Positions 40,183-50,783 of a stretch of 64,000 bases of DNA are shown one piece after another. A program made the translations under genes and the position numbers. The notes beneath the pieces are model-generated. The model was not told the DNA's origin. It saw only the letters and a list, made by a program, of their open reading frames with translations, and did not search any database. Origin of the DNA: Erwinia sp. 198 (lineage in GTDB: Bacteria > Pseudomonadota > Gammaproteobacteria > Enterobacterales > Enterobacteriaceae); NCBI RefSeq assembly GCF_003937915.1, contig NZ_RHUM01000006.1, forward strand, positions 186,001 to 250,000. Direction: 5' to 3'. Each line of letters begins with the position of its first letter. Within the stretch, counting starts at the first letter, position 1.

Positions 40183-40740
40183 GTGATTAACGAAATCAGA
40201 AAAGATGCTGAAACGCGCATGGACAAGTGCCTGGAAGCATTTAAGAACCACATCAGCAAAATTCGTACCGGCCGCGCGTCGCCAAGTATTCTTGACGGCA
40301 TCATGGTCGATTATTACGGCTCCGCCACGCCGCTGCGTCAGCTGGCCAGCGTAACCGTAGAAGATTCCCGCACGCTGAAAATCAACGTATTTGACCGCTC
40401 GATCAGCGCGGCCGTTGAAAAAGCGATCATGGCTTCTGACCTGGGCCTGAACCCAAGCTCAGCGGGCAGCGATATTCGCGTGCCGCTTCCGGCGCTGACG
40501 GAAGAACGTCGTAAAGATCTGATCAAAATCGTGCGCGGCGAAGCCGAGCAGGGTCGCGTTTCCGTACGTAACGTGCGTCGCGACGCCAACGATAAGGTGA
40601 AAGCGCTGCTGAAAGACAAAGAAATCAGCGAAGATGAAGAGCGTCGTTCTCAGGATGATATCCAGAAAATGACCGACGTGTTCATCAAGAAAGTCGATGC
40701 CGCGCTGGCAGAAAAAGAAGCGGAGCTGATGGACTTCTGA
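40183..40740 (+). CDS. frr: Ribosome recycling factor, GTG start
   Basis: Splits post-termination ribosomes together with EF-G, and is essential. The 185 residues equal E. coli. The three-helix-bundle arms are recognisable in [24 protein letters not shown] and [17 protein letters not shown]. The GTG initiator (reading [16 protein letters not shown]) is also used in E. coli. Confidence 0.98.
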   Translation: MINEIRKDAETRMDKCLEAFKNHISKIRTGRASPSILDGIMVDYYGSATPLRQLASVTVEDSRTLKINVFDRSISAAVEKAIMASDLGLNPSSAGSDIRVPLPALTEERRKDLIKIVRGEAEQGRVSVRNVRRDANDKVKALLKDKEISEDEERRSQDDIQKMTDVFIKKVDAALAEKEAELMDF

Positions 40741-40760
40741 GTCGATCCGCGCCGTGACTT

Positions 40761-40808
40761 AACGCCGTACAGGTTGCCTTCTTCGGGGGGTAGTCTTACG
40801 GCGTTTTG
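40761..40808 (+). terminator. Possible terminator after frr
   Basis: AACGCCGTA (40761-40769) pairs with TACGGCGTT (40797-40805) across a 27-base loop and is followed by TTGCATTT. The long loop and interrupted T tract make it a moderate candidate, 20 bases after the frr stop. Confidence 0.42.
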
Positions 40809-40864
40809 CATTTAATTCCCTGGCTGGCGACTTATCGTCGCAGGTCACTACACAGAGCACCTTC

Positions 40865-42067
40865 ATGAAGCAACTGACCATTCTCGGTTCCACCGGTTCA
40901 ATCGGTACCAGCACGCTGGCCGTCATTAAAGCGAATCCCGATCTGTTCGCCGTTAAGGCGCTGGTTGCCGGGCATAACGTCGGGCTGATGGCGGAACAGT
41001 GTCTCGCTTTCCGGCCGGCTTATGCGGCCATGGCCGACGAGAAGTCCGCCAGCACGTTACGGCTGCGGTTGAAAGAGCTGAACGTGGCGACCGAGGTGCT
41101 GAGCGGCGAACAGGCAGCCTGCGATCTGGCCGCGCTGGACGACGTGGATCAGGTTATGGCGGCGATCGTCGGCGCGGCAGGCCTGCTGCCGACGCTGGCG
41201 GCCATACGTGCCGGTAAGGCCGTCCTGCTGGCTAACAAAGAGTCGCTGGTCACCTGCGGCCAGCTGTTTCTGGAGGCGGTAAGCGAATTTAAAGCGCAGC
41301 TGCTGCCGGTTGATAGCGAGCATAATGCCATTTTTCAGAGTTTGCCCGCTTCCCTCCAGCGCCAGTTAGGATACGCTTCTCTACAAGATAATGGCATTGA
41401 CAGCATTATTCTTACGGGGTCGGGTGGCCCTTTTCGTGAAACGCCGCTGGCGGACCTGGCGCAGATGACGCCGGATCAGGCCTGCGCGCATCCGAACTGG
41501 ACGATGGGGCGAAAAATCTCCGTCGATTCGGCCACCATGATGAATAAAGGTTTGGAATATATTGAAGCCCGCTGGCTGTTTAACGCGACCGACGCGCAGA
41601 TGGAAGTGGTGCTGCATCCGCAATCGGTGATCCATTCCATGGTGCGCTACCGCGACGGCAGCGTGCTGGCGCAAATGGGGTCGCCGGATATGCGTACGCC
41701 TATCGCTCACGTGATGGCCTGGCCTCAGCGAGTGCAGTCCGGTGCAAAACCGTTGGATTTTGCCCGCATGAGCGCCCTGACGTTCGCCGAGCCGGACTAC
41801 GCGCGTTATCCCTGCCTCAAGCTGGCTATCGACGCCTGTAAAACAGGACAGGCTGCGACGACCGCGCTGAACGCCGCTAATGAGATTGCCGTTGCCGCTT
41901 TTCTGGATGCGCAAATCCGTTTTACCGACATTGCGCGAGTGAATATGAGCGTTCTCGAAACGCTTTCCTGCCGCGAGCCGGAGAGCGTGGAGGCGGTGCT
42001 GGATATCGACAGGCGCGCGCGCGCTACGGCGAAAACCTGTTTGTCGCGTTTTCCAACCGCACGCTAA
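40865..42067 (+). CDS. dxr: 1-deoxy-D-xylulose 5-phosphate reductoisomerase Dxr (IspC)
   Basis: Converts DXP to MEP, the committed step of the non-mevalonate isoprenoid path, and is the fosmidomycin target. The NADPH motif is [11 protein letters not shown], then [25 protein letters not shown] (metal Asp and Glu), TGSGGPFRE, and [22 protein letters not shown] shown in part. The 400 residues compare with 398 in E. coli, and the extreme C-terminus (SRFPTAR) differs. It is followed by a strong terminator. Confidence 0.97.
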   Translation: MKQLTILGSTGSIGTSTLAVIKANPDLFAVKALVAGHNVGLMAEQCLAFRPAYAAMADEKSASTLRLRLKELNVATEVLSGEQAACDLAALDDVDQVMAAIVGAAGLLPTLAAIRAGKAVLLANKESLVTCGQLFLEAVSEFKAQLLPVDSEHNAIFQSLPASLQRQLGYASLQDNGIDSIILTGSGGPFRETPLADLAQMTPDQACAHPNWTMGRKISVDSATMMNKGLEYIEARWLFNATDAQMEVVLHPQSVIHSMVRYRDGSVLAQMGSPDMRTPIAHVMAWPQRVQSGAKPLDFARMSALTFAEPDYARYPCLKLAIDACKTGQAATTALNAANEIAVAAFLDAQIRFTDIARVNMSVLETLSCREPESVEAVLDIDRRARATAKTCLSRFPTAR

Positions 42068-42149
42068 CCAGCGCGCGTTTGTGGGGCAGGGGTGGAGGTG
42101 TTACAATCTGCGCCCGTCCTTAAAGCGACGTAGCAATACAGCGATAGCT

Positions 42150-42172
42150 GCCGTGGCCGACACGGCTTTTTT
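42150..42172 (+). terminator. Intrinsic terminator between dxr and ispU
   Basis: GCCGTG (42150-42155) pairs with CACGGC (42161-42166) around GCCGA and is followed directly by TTTTTT. It lies about 80 bases after dxr and 65 before ispU, so ispU needs read-through or a promoter of its own. Confidence 0.78.
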
Positions 42173-42237
42173 ACGTCAAGCGGGCAAACTATTTCAGAAA
42201 CCGTCGTATTTCTGATTAAAGGAAATAATTACGCGTT

Positions 42238-42990
42238 ATGTCGTCCGAAAATCAAATAAAAACCGATGACCAGTCGGGAGAAAATCCCCGCCACGTGGCC
42301 ATCATTATGGATGGCAATGGCCGCTGGGCCAAGAACCAGGGGAAAATGCGCATTACCGGCCATAAAGCGGGCGTAAAGTCCGTGCGTCGCGCGGTAAGCT
42401 TTGCCGTCAGCAATAAGCTGGATGCGCTGACCCTGTATGCCTTCAGCAGCGAAAACTGGAACCGTCCTCCGCAGGAAGTGATGGCGCTGATGGAGCTGTT
42501 TATGTGGGCTCTGGACAGCGAGGTGAAAAGCCTCCATAAGCATAACGTACGCCTGCGAATTATTGGCGATACGGGCCGATTTAACGCTCGTTTGCAGGAG
42601 CGTATCCGGCGCGCCGAGGAACTGACTCAGCAAAATAATGGACTTACCCTGAACATTGCCGCGAATTATGGCGGACGTTGGGATATTATTCATAGCGTCA
42701 GGAAAATTGCAGAACAGGTGCAGGAAGGTCTGGTTCGTCCGGATCAGATCGAGGAAGAAACCCTCGCCCAGCATCTTTGTCTCAACGATCTGGCTCCTGT
42801 GGATCTGGTAATAAGGACAGGGGGAGAGCATCGAATCAGTAACTTCTTGCTGTGGCAGGTTGCCTATGCGGAGTTCTTTTTTACCGATGTTCTCTGGCCT
42901 GATTTTGATGAACAAGTTTTTGAAGGTGCACTGAATGCGTTTGCACAACGAGAGCGTCGCTTTGGCGGCGCAGCACCCGGCGGCGCCTGA
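42238..42990 (+). CDS. ispU: Undecaprenyl diphosphate synthase (UppS/IspU)
   Basis: cis-prenyltransferase that makes the C55 carrier for peptidoglycan and O-antigen synthesis. The signature IIMDGNGRWAKNQGK holds the catalytic Asp (about residue 24). TLYAFSSENWNRP, NIAANYGGRWDI and DLVIRTGGEHRISNFLLWQ are all present. The 250 residues compare with 253 in E. coli. It overlaps no neighbour; cdsA starts 18 bases on. Confidence 0.97.
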   Translation: MSSENQIKTDDQSGENPRHVAIIMDGNGRWAKNQGKMRITGHKAGVKSVRRAVSFAVSNKLDALTLYAFSSENWNRPPQEVMALMELFMWALDSEVKSLHKHNVRLRIIGDTGRFNARLQERIRRAEELTQQNNGLTLNIAANYGGRWDIIHSVRKIAEQVQEGLVRPDQIEEETLAQHLCLNDLAPVDLVIRTGGEHRISNFLLWQVAYAEFFFTDVLWPDFDEQVFEGALNAFAQRERRFGGAAPGGA

Positions 42991-43008
42991 GCGCACTGGG
43001 GGTAATCC

Positions 43009-43863
43009 TTGCTGAAGTCACGCCTGATTACCGCATTGATACTTATCCCGATTGTGATTGCGGCGCTGTTTCTGCTGCCGCCTGCCGGTTTTGCTATCGT
43101 CACGCTGGCTATCTGTATGCTGGCGGCCTGGGAGTGGGGGCAGTTTGCTGGTCTGGCCTCCGGCTCTCAGCGCGTCTGGCTCGCGGTGCTGTGCGGACTG
43201 CTGCTGGCGTTCATGACGTTTACGCTGCCTGCTTACCATCCTGTTCATCTTCCCCTTATTGCGGGCTCGCTTTGGGCGGCGCTGGGCTGGTGGATAGTCG
43301 CGCTGCTGCTGGTGTTGACCTACCCCGTATCGGCGGCGCTGTGGCGCTCGTCCCGCGCTTTACGCCTGCTGTTTGGTATTCTGACCATTGTGCCCTTCTT
43401 CTGGGGCATGGTGGCGCTGCGCCAGTATCATTACGACAGCGACCATTTTGCCGGTGCCTGGTGGCTGCTCTACGTGCTGTTTCTGGTATGGGGCGCGGAT
43501 TCCGGGGCCTACATGTTTGGTCGTCTGTTTGGCAAACACAAGCTGGCACCAAAGGTTTCGCCGGGTAAAACCTGGGAAGGTTTTTTTGGCGGCCTGGTCA
43601 CTACGGGTATTATCGCCTGGCTGTTCGGGCTATGGGCACCGCTGAGCGTATCGCCTGTAACGCTGTTGACCTGTTCCATTGTCGCCACGCTGGCTTCCGT
43701 ATTGGGCGATTTGACCGAGAGCATGTTCAAGCGCGAAGCGGGCATCAAAGACAGCGGACAGCTTATTCCAGGTCATGGTGGTATTCTGGATCGTATCGAT
43801 AGCCTGACGGCGGCGGTGCCGGTATTCGCCTGCCTGCTGTTGCTGGCTTTCGGCACGCTATAA
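43009..43863 (+). CDS. cdsA: Phosphatidate cytidylyltransferase CdsA, TTG start
   Basis: Polytopic inner-membrane enzyme that makes CDP-diacylglycerol, the precursor of all phospholipids. The 284 residues (E. coli 285) have about eight TM segments. The family signature [21 protein letters not shown] continues to [16 protein letters not shown] initiator, as in E. coli, follows GGGGGTAATCC and reads [12 protein letters not shown]. It lies 9 bases before rseP. Confidence 0.97.
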   Translation: MLKSRLITALILIPIVIAALFLLPPAGFAIVTLAICMLAAWEWGQFAGLASGSQRVWLAVLCGLLLAFMTFTLPAYHPVHLPLIAGSLWAALGWWIVALLLVLTYPVSAALWRSSRALRLLFGILTIVPFFWGMVALRQYHYDSDHFAGAWWLLYVLFLVWGADSGAYMFGRLFGKHKLAPKVSPGKTWEGFFGGLVTTGIIAWLFGLWAPLSVSPVTLLTCSIVATLASVLGDLTESMFKREAGIKDSGQLIPGHGGILDRIDSLTAAVPVFACLLLLAFGTL

Positions 43864-43871
43864 GGGACGTT

Positions 43872-45221
43872 ATGTTGAGTATACTCTGGAGCCTTGGGGC
43901 CTTTATCGTTGCGCTGGGCATTCTGATCACCGTGCATGAATTTGGTCATTTCTGGGTGGCGCGCCGCTGCGGTGTCAAGGTCGAACGCTTCTCCGTCGGC
44001 TTTGGCAAGGCGCTGTGGCGACGTCGCGACAGCCAGGGCACCGAGTATGTTATCGCGCTGATCCCGCTGGGCGGCTACGTTAAAATGCTCGATGAACGCG
44101 TCGAAAGCGTGCCGCCGGAGCTTCGCCATCTCTCCTTTAATAATAAAAGCGTCGCGCAGCGCGCCGCTATTATCAGCGCCGGCCCGCTGGCTAATTTCCT
44201 GTTTGCCATCTTTGCCTATTGGCTGGTTTTTATCATCGGCGTACCTGGCGTACGGCCGGTGGTTGGTGAAATAGTGAGCGGTTCGCAGGCAGCCGAGGCG
44301 CAAATTGCGCCTGGAATGGAACTTAAGGCCGTTGACGGTATCGAAACGCCTGACTGGGAAGCTGTGCGGATGGCGCTGGTAGCGAAAATTGGCGACCAGC
44401 AGACTACGCTCAGCGTGGCGCCATTCGGCACCAGCCAGGTTCAGGACGTCCGGCTTGATTTGCGTAACTGGCATTTCGCGCCTGACAGAGAGGATCCGGT
44501 CGCGTCGCTGGGCATTCATCCTCGCGGTCCGCAGGTCGAAACCGTGCTGGCGGAAATCCAGTCCGGCTCCGCTGCGGCCAGAGCGGGTTTGCAAGCAGGC
44601 GACAGGATCGTTAAAGTCGGGGGTCAGCCGTTGGCGCAGTGGCAGCAGTTTGTCGCTGAGGTTCGCGATAATCCCGGCAGGCCACTAACGGTTGAAGTCG
44701 AGCGACAGGGCGCATCAGTGGCCCTGACGCTGACGCCGGATGTTAAGCCGGGCAATAAAGCGGAAGGGTTTGCGGGCGTGATCCCACGCATTGTTCCGCT
44801 GCCGGACGAATACAAAACGGTTCGTCAGTATGGGCCGTTTGCGGCCGTTGGCGAGGCCAGCGTCAAAACCTGGCAGCTCATGAAGCTGACGGTGACGATG
44901 CTGGGCAAGCTGATAGTTGGCGAAGTGAAGTTGAACAATCTCAGCGGGCCGATTTCTATCGCCCAGGGTGCTGGGATGTCGGCGGAATATGGCTTGATTT
45001 ATTACCTGATGTTTCTCGCGCTAATCAGCGTGAATCTCGGGATTATCAATCTGTTCCCCTTGCCGGTATTAGATGGTGGACATTTGCTGTTTCTGGCGAT
45101 CGAAAAGATCAAAGGTGGGCCGGTGTCTGAGCGAGTTCAGGACTTCAGTTATCGCATTGGCTCGGTTTTGCTGGTGCTGTTAATGGGGCTTGCACTATTC
45201 AATGATTTCTCGCGTCTCTGA
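43872..45221 (+). CDS. rseP: Site-2 intramembrane metalloprotease RseP
   Basis: Cleaves RseA within the membrane to release sigma-E, and also clears signal-peptide remnants. The zinc motif HEFGH (about residues 22-26) is in TM1. Two periplasmic PDZ domains follow (about 115-290), and the third ligand is in [15 protein letters not shown] near the C-terminus. The 449 residues compare with 450 in E. coli. It is coupled to cdsA and followed by bamA 53 bases later. The degP sigma-E promoter at 28026 is one of its downstream targets. Confidence 0.97.
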   Translation: MLSILWSLGAFIVALGILITVHEFGHFWVARRCGVKVERFSVGFGKALWRRRDSQGTEYVIALIPLGGYVKMLDERVESVPPELRHLSFNNKSVAQRAAIISAGPLANFLFAIFAYWLVFIIGVPGVRPVVGEIVSGSQAAEAQIAPGMELKAVDGIETPDWEAVRMALVAKIGDQQTTLSVAPFGTSQVQDVRLDLRNWHFAPDREDPVASLGIHPRGPQVETVLAEIQSGSAAARAGLQAGDRIVKVGGQPLAQWQQFVAEVRDNPGRPLTVEVERQGASVALTLTPDVKPGNKAEGFAGVIPRIVPLPDEYKTVRQYGPFAAVGEASVKTWQLMKLTVTMLGKLIVGEVKLNNLSGPISIAQGAGMSAEYGLIYYLMFLALISVNLGIINLFPLPVLDGGHLLFLAIEKIKGGPVSERVQDFSYRIGSVLLVLLMGLALFNDFSRL

Positions 45222-45274
45222 CAGGGTTGAACCTGCCTGATGCGAGAACCAGTTAGGAAGAATGCATAACAACG

Positions 45275-47677
45275 ATGGCGATGAAAAAGTTGCTCATAGC
45301 GTCGCTGCTGTTTAGCAGCGCCACCGTATACGCGGCAGACGGCTTCGTGGTGAAGGATATCCATTTCGAAGGCCTGCAGCGAGTCGCCGTCGGGGCGGCA
45401 TTGCTCAGTATGCCTGTCCGCGTAGGAGATACCGTCTCCGATGATGATCTCAGTAATACCATCCGCGCCCTTTTTGCGACCGGGAACTTCGAAGATGTTC
45501 AGGTTCTGCGCGACGGCAACACGCTGATCGTTCAGGTGAAAGAGCGTCCGACCATTGCCAGCATCACCTTCTCCGGCAACAAAGCGGTGAAGGATGACAT
45601 GCTCAAGCAGAACCTTGAAGCGTCCGGCGTGCGTGTGGGCGAAGCCCTGGATCGCACCACTATCTCGACTATCGAGAAAGGGCTGGAGGATTTCTATTAC
45701 AGCGTCGGTAAATACAGCGCCAGCGTTAAGGCCGTTGTCACACCGCTGCCGCGTAACCGCGTCGATCTGAAGCTGGTCTTTACCGAAGGCGTGTCTGCGA
45801 AAATTCAGCAGATCAACGTGGTCGGCAATAAAGCCTTCAGCTCGGACGAGCTGATCTCGCGCTTCCAGCTGCGTGATGAAGTGCCGTGGTGGAACCTGGT
45901 CGGCGACCGTAAGTATCAGAAACAGAAACTGGCGGGCGACCTGGAAACCCTGCGCAGCTTCTATCTGGATCGCGGCTATGCGCGCTTTAATATCGACTCC
46001 ACGCAGGTCAGCCTGACGCCGGATAAAAAAGGCATTTATATCACCATCAATATTAACGAAGGCGAGCAGTACAAGCTTTCCGGCGTGGTGGTGAACGGCA
46101 GCATGGCGGGACACTCTGCGGAAGTTGAATCCCTGTCTAAAATTCAGCCGGGCGAACTCTATAACGGTGCCAAAGTCACCAAAATGGAAGATGACATCAA
46201 GAAGATGTTCGGTCGCTACGGTTATGCCTATCCGCGCGTCATGACGCAGCCGGAAATCAACGACGCGGATAAAACCGTGAAGCTGCACGTTAACGTGGAT
46301 GCGGGCAACCGTTACTACGTGCGTAAAGTGCGTTTTGAAGGCAACGATACCTCGAAAGATTCCGTACTGCGTCGCGAAATGCGTCAGATGGAAGGCGCGT
46401 GGCTGGGTAGCGATCTGGTCGAGCAGGGCAAAGAGCGCCTGAATCGTACTGGCTACTTTGAAACGGTGGAAACCGATACGCAGCGCGTGCCTGGTGCTCC
46501 CGATCAGGTAGACGTGGTCTACAAGGTCAAAGAACGCAACACCGGTACCTTTAACTTCGGCGTGGGTTACGGTACGGAAAGCGGCGTCAGCTTCCAGGTC
46601 GGCGTTACGCAGGAAAACTGGCTGGGCACGGGTAATACCGTCGGCATCAGCGGCACCAAAAACGATTACCAGACCTATGCTGAATTCTCGCTGACCGATC
46701 CGTACTTTACGGTCGACGGCGTCAGCCTGGGCGGTCGCGTCTTCTATAACGACTTTAAAGCGGATGACGCGGATCTGTCTGACTATACCAACAAAAGCTA
46801 TGGTCTGGACGGTACGCTGGGCTTCCCGGTTAACGAGAACAATACGCTGCGCGTGGGTCTGGGCTATGTCCATAACGACCTGTCTAACATGCAGCCGCAG
46901 ATCGCCATGTTCCGTTATCTGCGCTCCATGGATCAGAACCCGGATTTGAACAAAGACGCTGACTATTCCGCAGACGACTTCACGTTCAACTACGGCTGGA
47001 CATACAACACGTTGGATCGCGGCTTCTTCCCGACCTCGGGTAACCGTACCAACCTGAATGGTAAAATCACTATTCCAGGCTCTGATAACGCCTTCTACAA
47101 AGCGACGCTGGATACGCAGCAGTATCTGCCGCTGAACCAGGATCGTACGTGGGTGCTGTTGGGGCGTGGTCGTGTAGGCTATGGTGATGGACTGAGCGGC
47201 AAAGAACTGCCGTTCTACGAGAACTTCTATGCGGGTGGCTCAAGCACCGTACGTGGTTTCCGCTCCAACACCATTGGTCCGAAGGCGGCTTACTACAATA
47301 ACAACTCCAGCACCTGCTCAACGGGAACGCTGTGTGATTCCAACGATGCGGTCGGCGGTAACGCGATGGCGACAGCCAGCGCCGAGCTGATCACACCAAC
47401 GCCGTTCCTTAGCGAGAAATATGCGAATTCCGTGCGTACCTCGCTGTTCGTTGATGCCGGTACCGTGTGGGATACCGCATGGGAAAATACCGCAGAAACG
47501 CGTGCGGCAGGAATTCCGGACTACAGCGAGCCGGGCAATATTCGTATGTCGGCCGGTCTGGCGCTGCAGTGGATGTCACCACTGGGGCCGCTGGTCTTCT
47601 CATACGCTCAGCCGTTCAAGAAATATGATGGTGATAAAGCCGAACAGTTCCAGTTTAATATCGGTAAAACCTGGTAA
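45275..47677 (+). CDS. bamA: Outer-membrane protein assembly factor BamA
   Basis: Omp85 insertase, the core of the BAM complex that folds beta-barrels into the outer membrane. The signal peptide ends VYAA. Five POTRA domains (about residues 22-420, starting [14 protein letters not shown]) precede a 16-strand barrel. Loop 6 carries [16 protein letters not shown], and the C-terminus is FQFNIGKTW. The 800 residues (E. coli 810) differ mainly in extracellular loops such as the Cys-containing STCSTGTLC, which matches the known disulfide loop. Confidence 0.98.
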   Translation: MAMKKLLIASLLFSSATVYAADGFVVKDIHFEGLQRVAVGAALLSMPVRVGDTVSDDDLSNTIRALFATGNFEDVQVLRDGNTLIVQVKERPTIASITFSGNKAVKDDMLKQNLEASGVRVGEALDRTTISTIEKGLEDFYYSVGKYSASVKAVVTPLPRNRVDLKLVFTEGVSAKIQQINVVGNKAFSSDELISRFQLRDEVPWWNLVGDRKYQKQKLAGDLETLRSFYLDRGYARFNIDSTQVSLTPDKKGIYITININEGEQYKLSGVVVNGSMAGHSAEVESLSKIQPGELYNGAKVTKMEDDIKKMFGRYGYAYPRVMTQPEINDADKTVKLHVNVDAGNRYYVRKVRFEGNDTSKDSVLRREMRQMEGAWLGSDLVEQGKERLNRTGYFETVETDTQRVPGAPDQVDVVYKVKERNTGTFNFGVGYGTESGVSFQVGVTQENWLGTGNTVGISGTKNDYQTYAEFSLTDPYFTVDGVSLGGRVFYNDFKADDADLSDYTNKSYGLDGTLGFPVNENNTLRVGLGYVHNDLSNMQPQIAMFRYLRSMDQNPDLNKDADYSADDFTFNYGWTYNTLDRGFFPTSGNRTNLNGKITIPGSDNAFYKATLDTQQYLPLNQDRTWVLLGRGRVGYGDGLSGKELPFYENFYAGGSSTVRGFRSNTIGPKAAYYNNNSSTCSTGTLCDSNDAVGGNAMATASAELITPTPFLSEKYANSVRTSLFVDAGTVWDTAWENTAETRAAGIPDYSEPGNIRMSAGLALQWMSPLGPLVFSYAQPFKKYDGDKAEQFQFNIGKTW

Positions 47678-47729
47678 GCTGCTACGCTTTGCAAACTTTG
47701 AGGAAAGCGCTGTCTGACTTTTCTCAACG

Positions 47730-47750
47730 CTCGCGGTGTGACACCGTGAG
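47730..47750. promoter_or_regulatory. 21-base operator-like palindrome between bamA and skp
   Basis: CTCGCGGTGTGACACCGTGAG is an inverted repeat centred at 47740, with one mismatched pair (G at 47733 opposite T at 47747) besides the central base. The perfect core CGGTGT/ACACCG leaves almost no loop, which suits a dimeric protein site better than an RNA hairpin. Confidence 0.4.
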
Positions 47751-47793
47751 TATCGCGCCGTTCACTGGCAGCCTCGCGCTGCCTAAACGCGCA

Positions 47794-47812
47794 ACACATG
47801 TGTCCTGGACAC
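47794..47812 (+). promoter_or_regulatory. Two overlapping palindromes in the skp leader
   Basis: ACACATGTGT (47794-47803) and GTGTCCTGGACAC (47800-47812) are inverted repeats sharing GTGT. Only one can pair at a time in RNA. They end 14 bases before the ribosome-binding site TAAGGAG and 25 bases before the skp GTG. Confidence 0.35.
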
Positions 47813-47837
47813 AAACGTTGATGGTAAGGAGTTTATA

Positions 47838-48335
47838 GTGAAAAAGTTGTTGTGTGCCGCAGGCCTCTCTCTCGCTCTGGCAGTTTCCGCCGGCGCTCAG
47901 GCCGCTGACAAGATTGCAGTGGTAAACGTTTCCAGCATTTTCCAACAGTTACCGGCGCGTGCGACAGTTGCGAAACAGCTTGAAAATGAGTTTAAAGGCC
48001 GTGCGACTGAACTGCAGGGAATGGAACGCGATCTGCAAACCAAAATGCAGCGTCTGCAGCGTGACGGTTCTACCATGAAAGCAAGCGAGCGCAGCCGTCT
48101 GGAAAAAGACGTTATGGCGCAGCGTGAAACCTTCTCCAGCAAAGCGCAGGCTTTCGAGCAGGATAACCGTCGCCGTCAGGCAGAAGAGCGTAACAAGATC
48201 CTGAGCCGTATTCAGGATGCAGTGAAAAAAGTTGCGGCTGACGAAGGTTACGACGTCGTGGTCGATGCCAACGCCGTGGCTTATGCCAGCTCATCCAAAG
48301 ACATCACTGCTGATGTTCTGAAACAGGTTAAATAA
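47838..48335 (+). CDS. skp: Periplasmic chaperone Skp, GTG start
   Basis: Trimeric jellyfish-shaped chaperone that carries unfolded outer-membrane proteins to BamA. The signal peptide ends AQAA, then DKIAVVN. The long helical arms follow (residues about 45-120, charged coiled coil with [20 protein letters not shown]). The small body closes with VVDANAVAY and [10 protein letters not shown]. The 165 residues compare with 161 in E. coli. The GTG after TAAGGAG matches E. coli usage. lpxD follows after 3 bases. Confidence 0.96.
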   Translation: MKKLLCAAGLSLALAVSAGAQAADKIAVVNVSSIFQQLPARATVAKQLENEFKGRATELQGMERDLQTKMQRLQRDGSTMKASERSRLEKDVMAQRETFSSKAQAFEQDNRRRQAEERNKILSRIQDAVKKVAADEGYDVVVDANAVAYASSSKDITADVLKQVK

Positions 48336-48338
48336 TCA

Positions 48339-49361
48339 ATGTCTTCAATTCGACTGGCTGATTTAGCCCAGCAGTTGGATGCAGATTTGCACGGAGATGG
48401 CGATATCGTCATCTCCGGCATTGCTTCTATGCAATCCGCCCAATCCGGTCAAATCACCTTTCTTTCCAACAGCCGCTATCGCGAACAGCTGGCAGCCTGT
48501 AAGGCTTCCGCCGTGGTGCTGCAGGCGGCGGACGTAGAATTTTGCCAGAGTGCTGCTCTGGTGGTGAAAGACCCTTACCTGACCTATGCGCGTATGGCGC
48601 AGATTCTGGACACCACGCCGCAGCCAGCGACGAATATTGCGCCAGGCGCAGTTATCGACGCCACGGCAAAGCTGGGTAAAAATGTTTCCGTCGGCGCGAA
48701 CGCCGTTATCGAATCCGGCGTAGAGCTGGGCGATAACGTGGTGATTGGTGCCGGCTGCTTTATTGGTAAAAACACCCGTATTGGCGCAGGCTCGCGCCTG
48801 TGGGCCAACGTTTCCGTCTATCACGAAGTACAGATCGGCGAAAACTGCCTGATCCAGTCCGGCACCGTTATCGGTGCGGACGGCTTTGGCTATGCGAACG
48901 ATCGCGGCAACTGGGTGAAAATCCCGCAGCTGGGCACGGTAATTATCGGCGATCGCGTTGAGATCGGCGCCTGTACCACTATCGATCGCGGCGCGTTGGA
49001 TAACACTCAGATTGGGAATGGTGTTATCATTGACAACCAGTGCCAGATTGCACACAACGTGGTGATTGGCGACAATACCGCGGTAGCAGGCGGCGTAATC
49101 ATGGCGGGCAGCCTGAAAATCGGCCGCTACTGCATGATTGGCGGCGCCAGCGTGATCAACGGCCACATGGAAATTTGTGACAAAGTGACGGTCACGGGGA
49201 TGGGAATGGTTATGCGACCAATCACTCAACCTGGGGTATACTCGTCCGGGATCCCGCTGCAACCGAATAAAAACTGGCGTAAAACCGCCGCGCTGGTCAT
49301 GAACATCGATGAGATGAGCAAGCGCTTAAAAGCTGTTGAGCGTAAAGTCAGCGCGGAGTGA
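48339..49361 (+). CDS. lpxD: UDP-3-O-(3-hydroxymyristoyl)glucosamine N-acyltransferase LpxD
   Basis: Third enzyme of lipid A synthesis, adding the N-linked 3-hydroxyacyl chain from acyl-ACP. An N-terminal uridine-binding domain (about 1-100) leads to a left-handed beta-helix of hexapeptide repeats (about 105-315: [20 protein letters not shown] in part). The catalytic His lies in [11 protein letters not shown]. The C-terminal helix ends [11 protein letters not shown]. The 340 residues compare with 341 in E. coli. A 171-base spacer separates it from fabZ. Confidence 0.97.
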   Translation: MSSIRLADLAQQLDADLHGDGDIVISGIASMQSAQSGQITFLSNSRYREQLAACKASAVVLQAADVEFCQSAALVVKDPYLTYARMAQILDTTPQPATNIAPGAVIDATAKLGKNVSVGANAVIESGVELGDNVVIGAGCFIGKNTRIGAGSRLWANVSVYHEVQIGENCLIQSGTVIGADGFGYANDRGNWVKIPQLGTVIIGDRVEIGACTTIDRGALDNTQIGNGVIIDNQCQIAHNVVIGDNTAVAGGVIMAGSLKIGRYCMIGGASVINGHMEICDKVTVTGMGMVMRPITQPGVYSSGIPLQPNKNWRKTAALVMNIDEMSKRLKAVERKVSAE

Positions 49362-49532
49362 GCGTCTGGTTGTTGAACCGCCTTCACTATTCCGCCGCAC
49401 CTTGTGGAATATAAAAAGAATGCTAAGCATGGAAGGCTGGTGCACGGAAACTGATTTGCGGCCTGCGGACGACGCTCTCGTTGCAGGCCGTGTTATTGAT
49501 GCCATCAGAATTTTTAGGACAGGAAGAGTATT

Positions 49533-49988
49533 TTGACTACTGAAACTCATACTCTGAAAATTGAAGAGATTATTGAACTACTGCCGCACCGCTATCCGTT
49601 TCTGCTGGTCGATCGCGTATTGGAATTTGAGGAACATAAGTTTCTGCGTGCGGTAAAAAACGTATCGGTCAACGAACCGTTTTTCCAGGGCCATTTCCCT
49701 GGTAAACCGATTTTTCCAGGCGTGCTGATTTTAGAAGCCATGGCACAGGCGACCGGTATTCTGGCGTTTAAAAGCGTGGGCAAACTTGAGCCGGGCGAGC
49801 TGTACTATTTTGCCGGCATCGATGAAGCCCGCTTCAAGCGTCCGGTCGTACCTGGCGATCAGATGATTATGGAAGTCACCTTCGAGAAAACCCGCCGTGG
49901 TCTGACCCGCTTTAAAGGCGTGGCGACCGTTGACGGTAAAATTGTCTGCGAAGCAACCATGATGTGTGCGCGCAGCCGGGAGGCGTAA
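49533..49988 (+). CDS. fabZ: 3-hydroxyacyl-ACP dehydratase FabZ, TTG start
   Basis: Hot-dog-fold dehydratase of type II fatty acid synthesis. It competes with LpxA and LpxD for 3-hydroxyacyl-ACP and so balances phospholipid against lipid A. The 151 residues equal E. coli. [14 protein letters not shown] and [23 protein letters not shown] (in part) carry the catalytic His and Glu. The TTG start follows AGGAAGAG and is also the E. coli start codon. lpxA begins 3 bases after its stop. Confidence 0.97.
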   Translation: MTTETHTLKIEEIIELLPHRYPFLLVDRVLEFEEHKFLRAVKNVSVNEPFFQGHFPGKPIFPGVLILEAMAQATGILAFKSVGKLEPGELYYFAGIDEARFKRPVVPGDQMIMEVTFEKTRRGLTRFKGVATVDGKIVCEATMMCARSREA

Positions 49989-49991
49989 TTC

Positions 49992-50780
49992 GTGATTGAT
50001 GAAACTGCTGTTATCCACCCCAGTTCAGTGATTGAAGAGGGCGCCATCATTGGCGCTCGCGTGCACATTGGCCCGTTTTGCTTTATCGGCGCTAACGCCG
50101 AGATTGGCGAAGGCACCGTGCTGAAATCGCACGTGGTCGTCAATGGGCATACGAAAATTGGTAAAGACAACACGATTTACCAGTTTGCGTCCATCGGCGA
50201 GGTCAACCAGGATCTGAAATATGCTGGCGAACCGACTCGTGTGGAGGTTGGCGATCGCAACAGCATCCGTGAAAGCGTCACCATCCATCGCGGCACCTCG
50301 CAGGCGGACGGCCTGACCAAAGTCGGCAGCGATAACCTGCTGATGGTTAACGTGCACGTTGCGCACGATTGCGTGATTGGCGACCACTGCATTCTTGCCA
50401 ATAACGCTACGCTTGGCGGTCACGTCACCGTGGATGACTTTGCCATTATTGGCGGAATGACAGCCGTTCATCAATTCTGCATTATCGGCGCGCACGTTAT
50501 GGTTGGCGGCTGTTCCGGCGTTGCTCAGGACGTTCCGCCTTTCGTGATCGCGCAGGGCAACCACGCCACGCCGTTCGGCATCAACCTGGTGGGCCTGCAG
50601 CGTCGCGGCTTCAGTAAAGAAGCGCTGCACGCGATCCGCAACGCCTATAAGGTACTTTACCGCAGCGGTAAAACGCTGGACGAAGCGAAGCCGGAAATCG
50701 CCGACATCGCTCGCGAACATCCTGAAGTGCAGCCGTTCTTCGATTTCTTTGCCCGTTCAACCCGGGGTCTGATCCGTTAA
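49992..50780 (+). CDS. lpxA: UDP-N-acetylglucosamine acyltransferase LpxA, GTG start
   Basis: First step of lipid A synthesis. A trimeric left-handed beta-helix runs through about residues 1-190 (hexapeptides in [17 protein letters not shown] and similar). The catalytic His region is [11 protein letters not shown], and the 3-OH-C14 ruler lies near [20 protein letters not shown]. The 262 residues equal E. coli. It is 3 bases after fabZ and 3 before lpxB, so tightly coupled. Confidence 0.98.
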   Translation: MIDETAVIHPSSVIEEGAIIGARVHIGPFCFIGANAEIGEGTVLKSHVVVNGHTKIGKDNTIYQFASIGEVNQDLKYAGEPTRVEVGDRNSIRESVTIHRGTSQADGLTKVGSDNLLMVNVHVAHDCVIGDHCILANNATLGGHVTVDDFAIIGGMTAVHQFCIIGAHVMVGGCSGVAQDVPPFVIAQGNHATPFGINLVGLQRRGFSKEALHAIRNAYKVLYRSGKTLDEAKPEIADIAREHPEVQPFFDFFARSTRGLIR

Positions 50781-50783
50781 GCC

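Noticed and set aside
45149-46873. Long open frame (574 codons) on the minus strand across bamA
   Set aside because: It is antisense to the well-supported bamA gene, has no recognisable domains, and its length follows from the codon bias of bamA.
49336-49536. 66-codon frame spanning the lpxD-fabZ spacer
   Set aside because: It begins inside lpxD with a TTG, overlaps the fabZ start, and has no SD or recognisable sequence. It is probably leader for fabZ.
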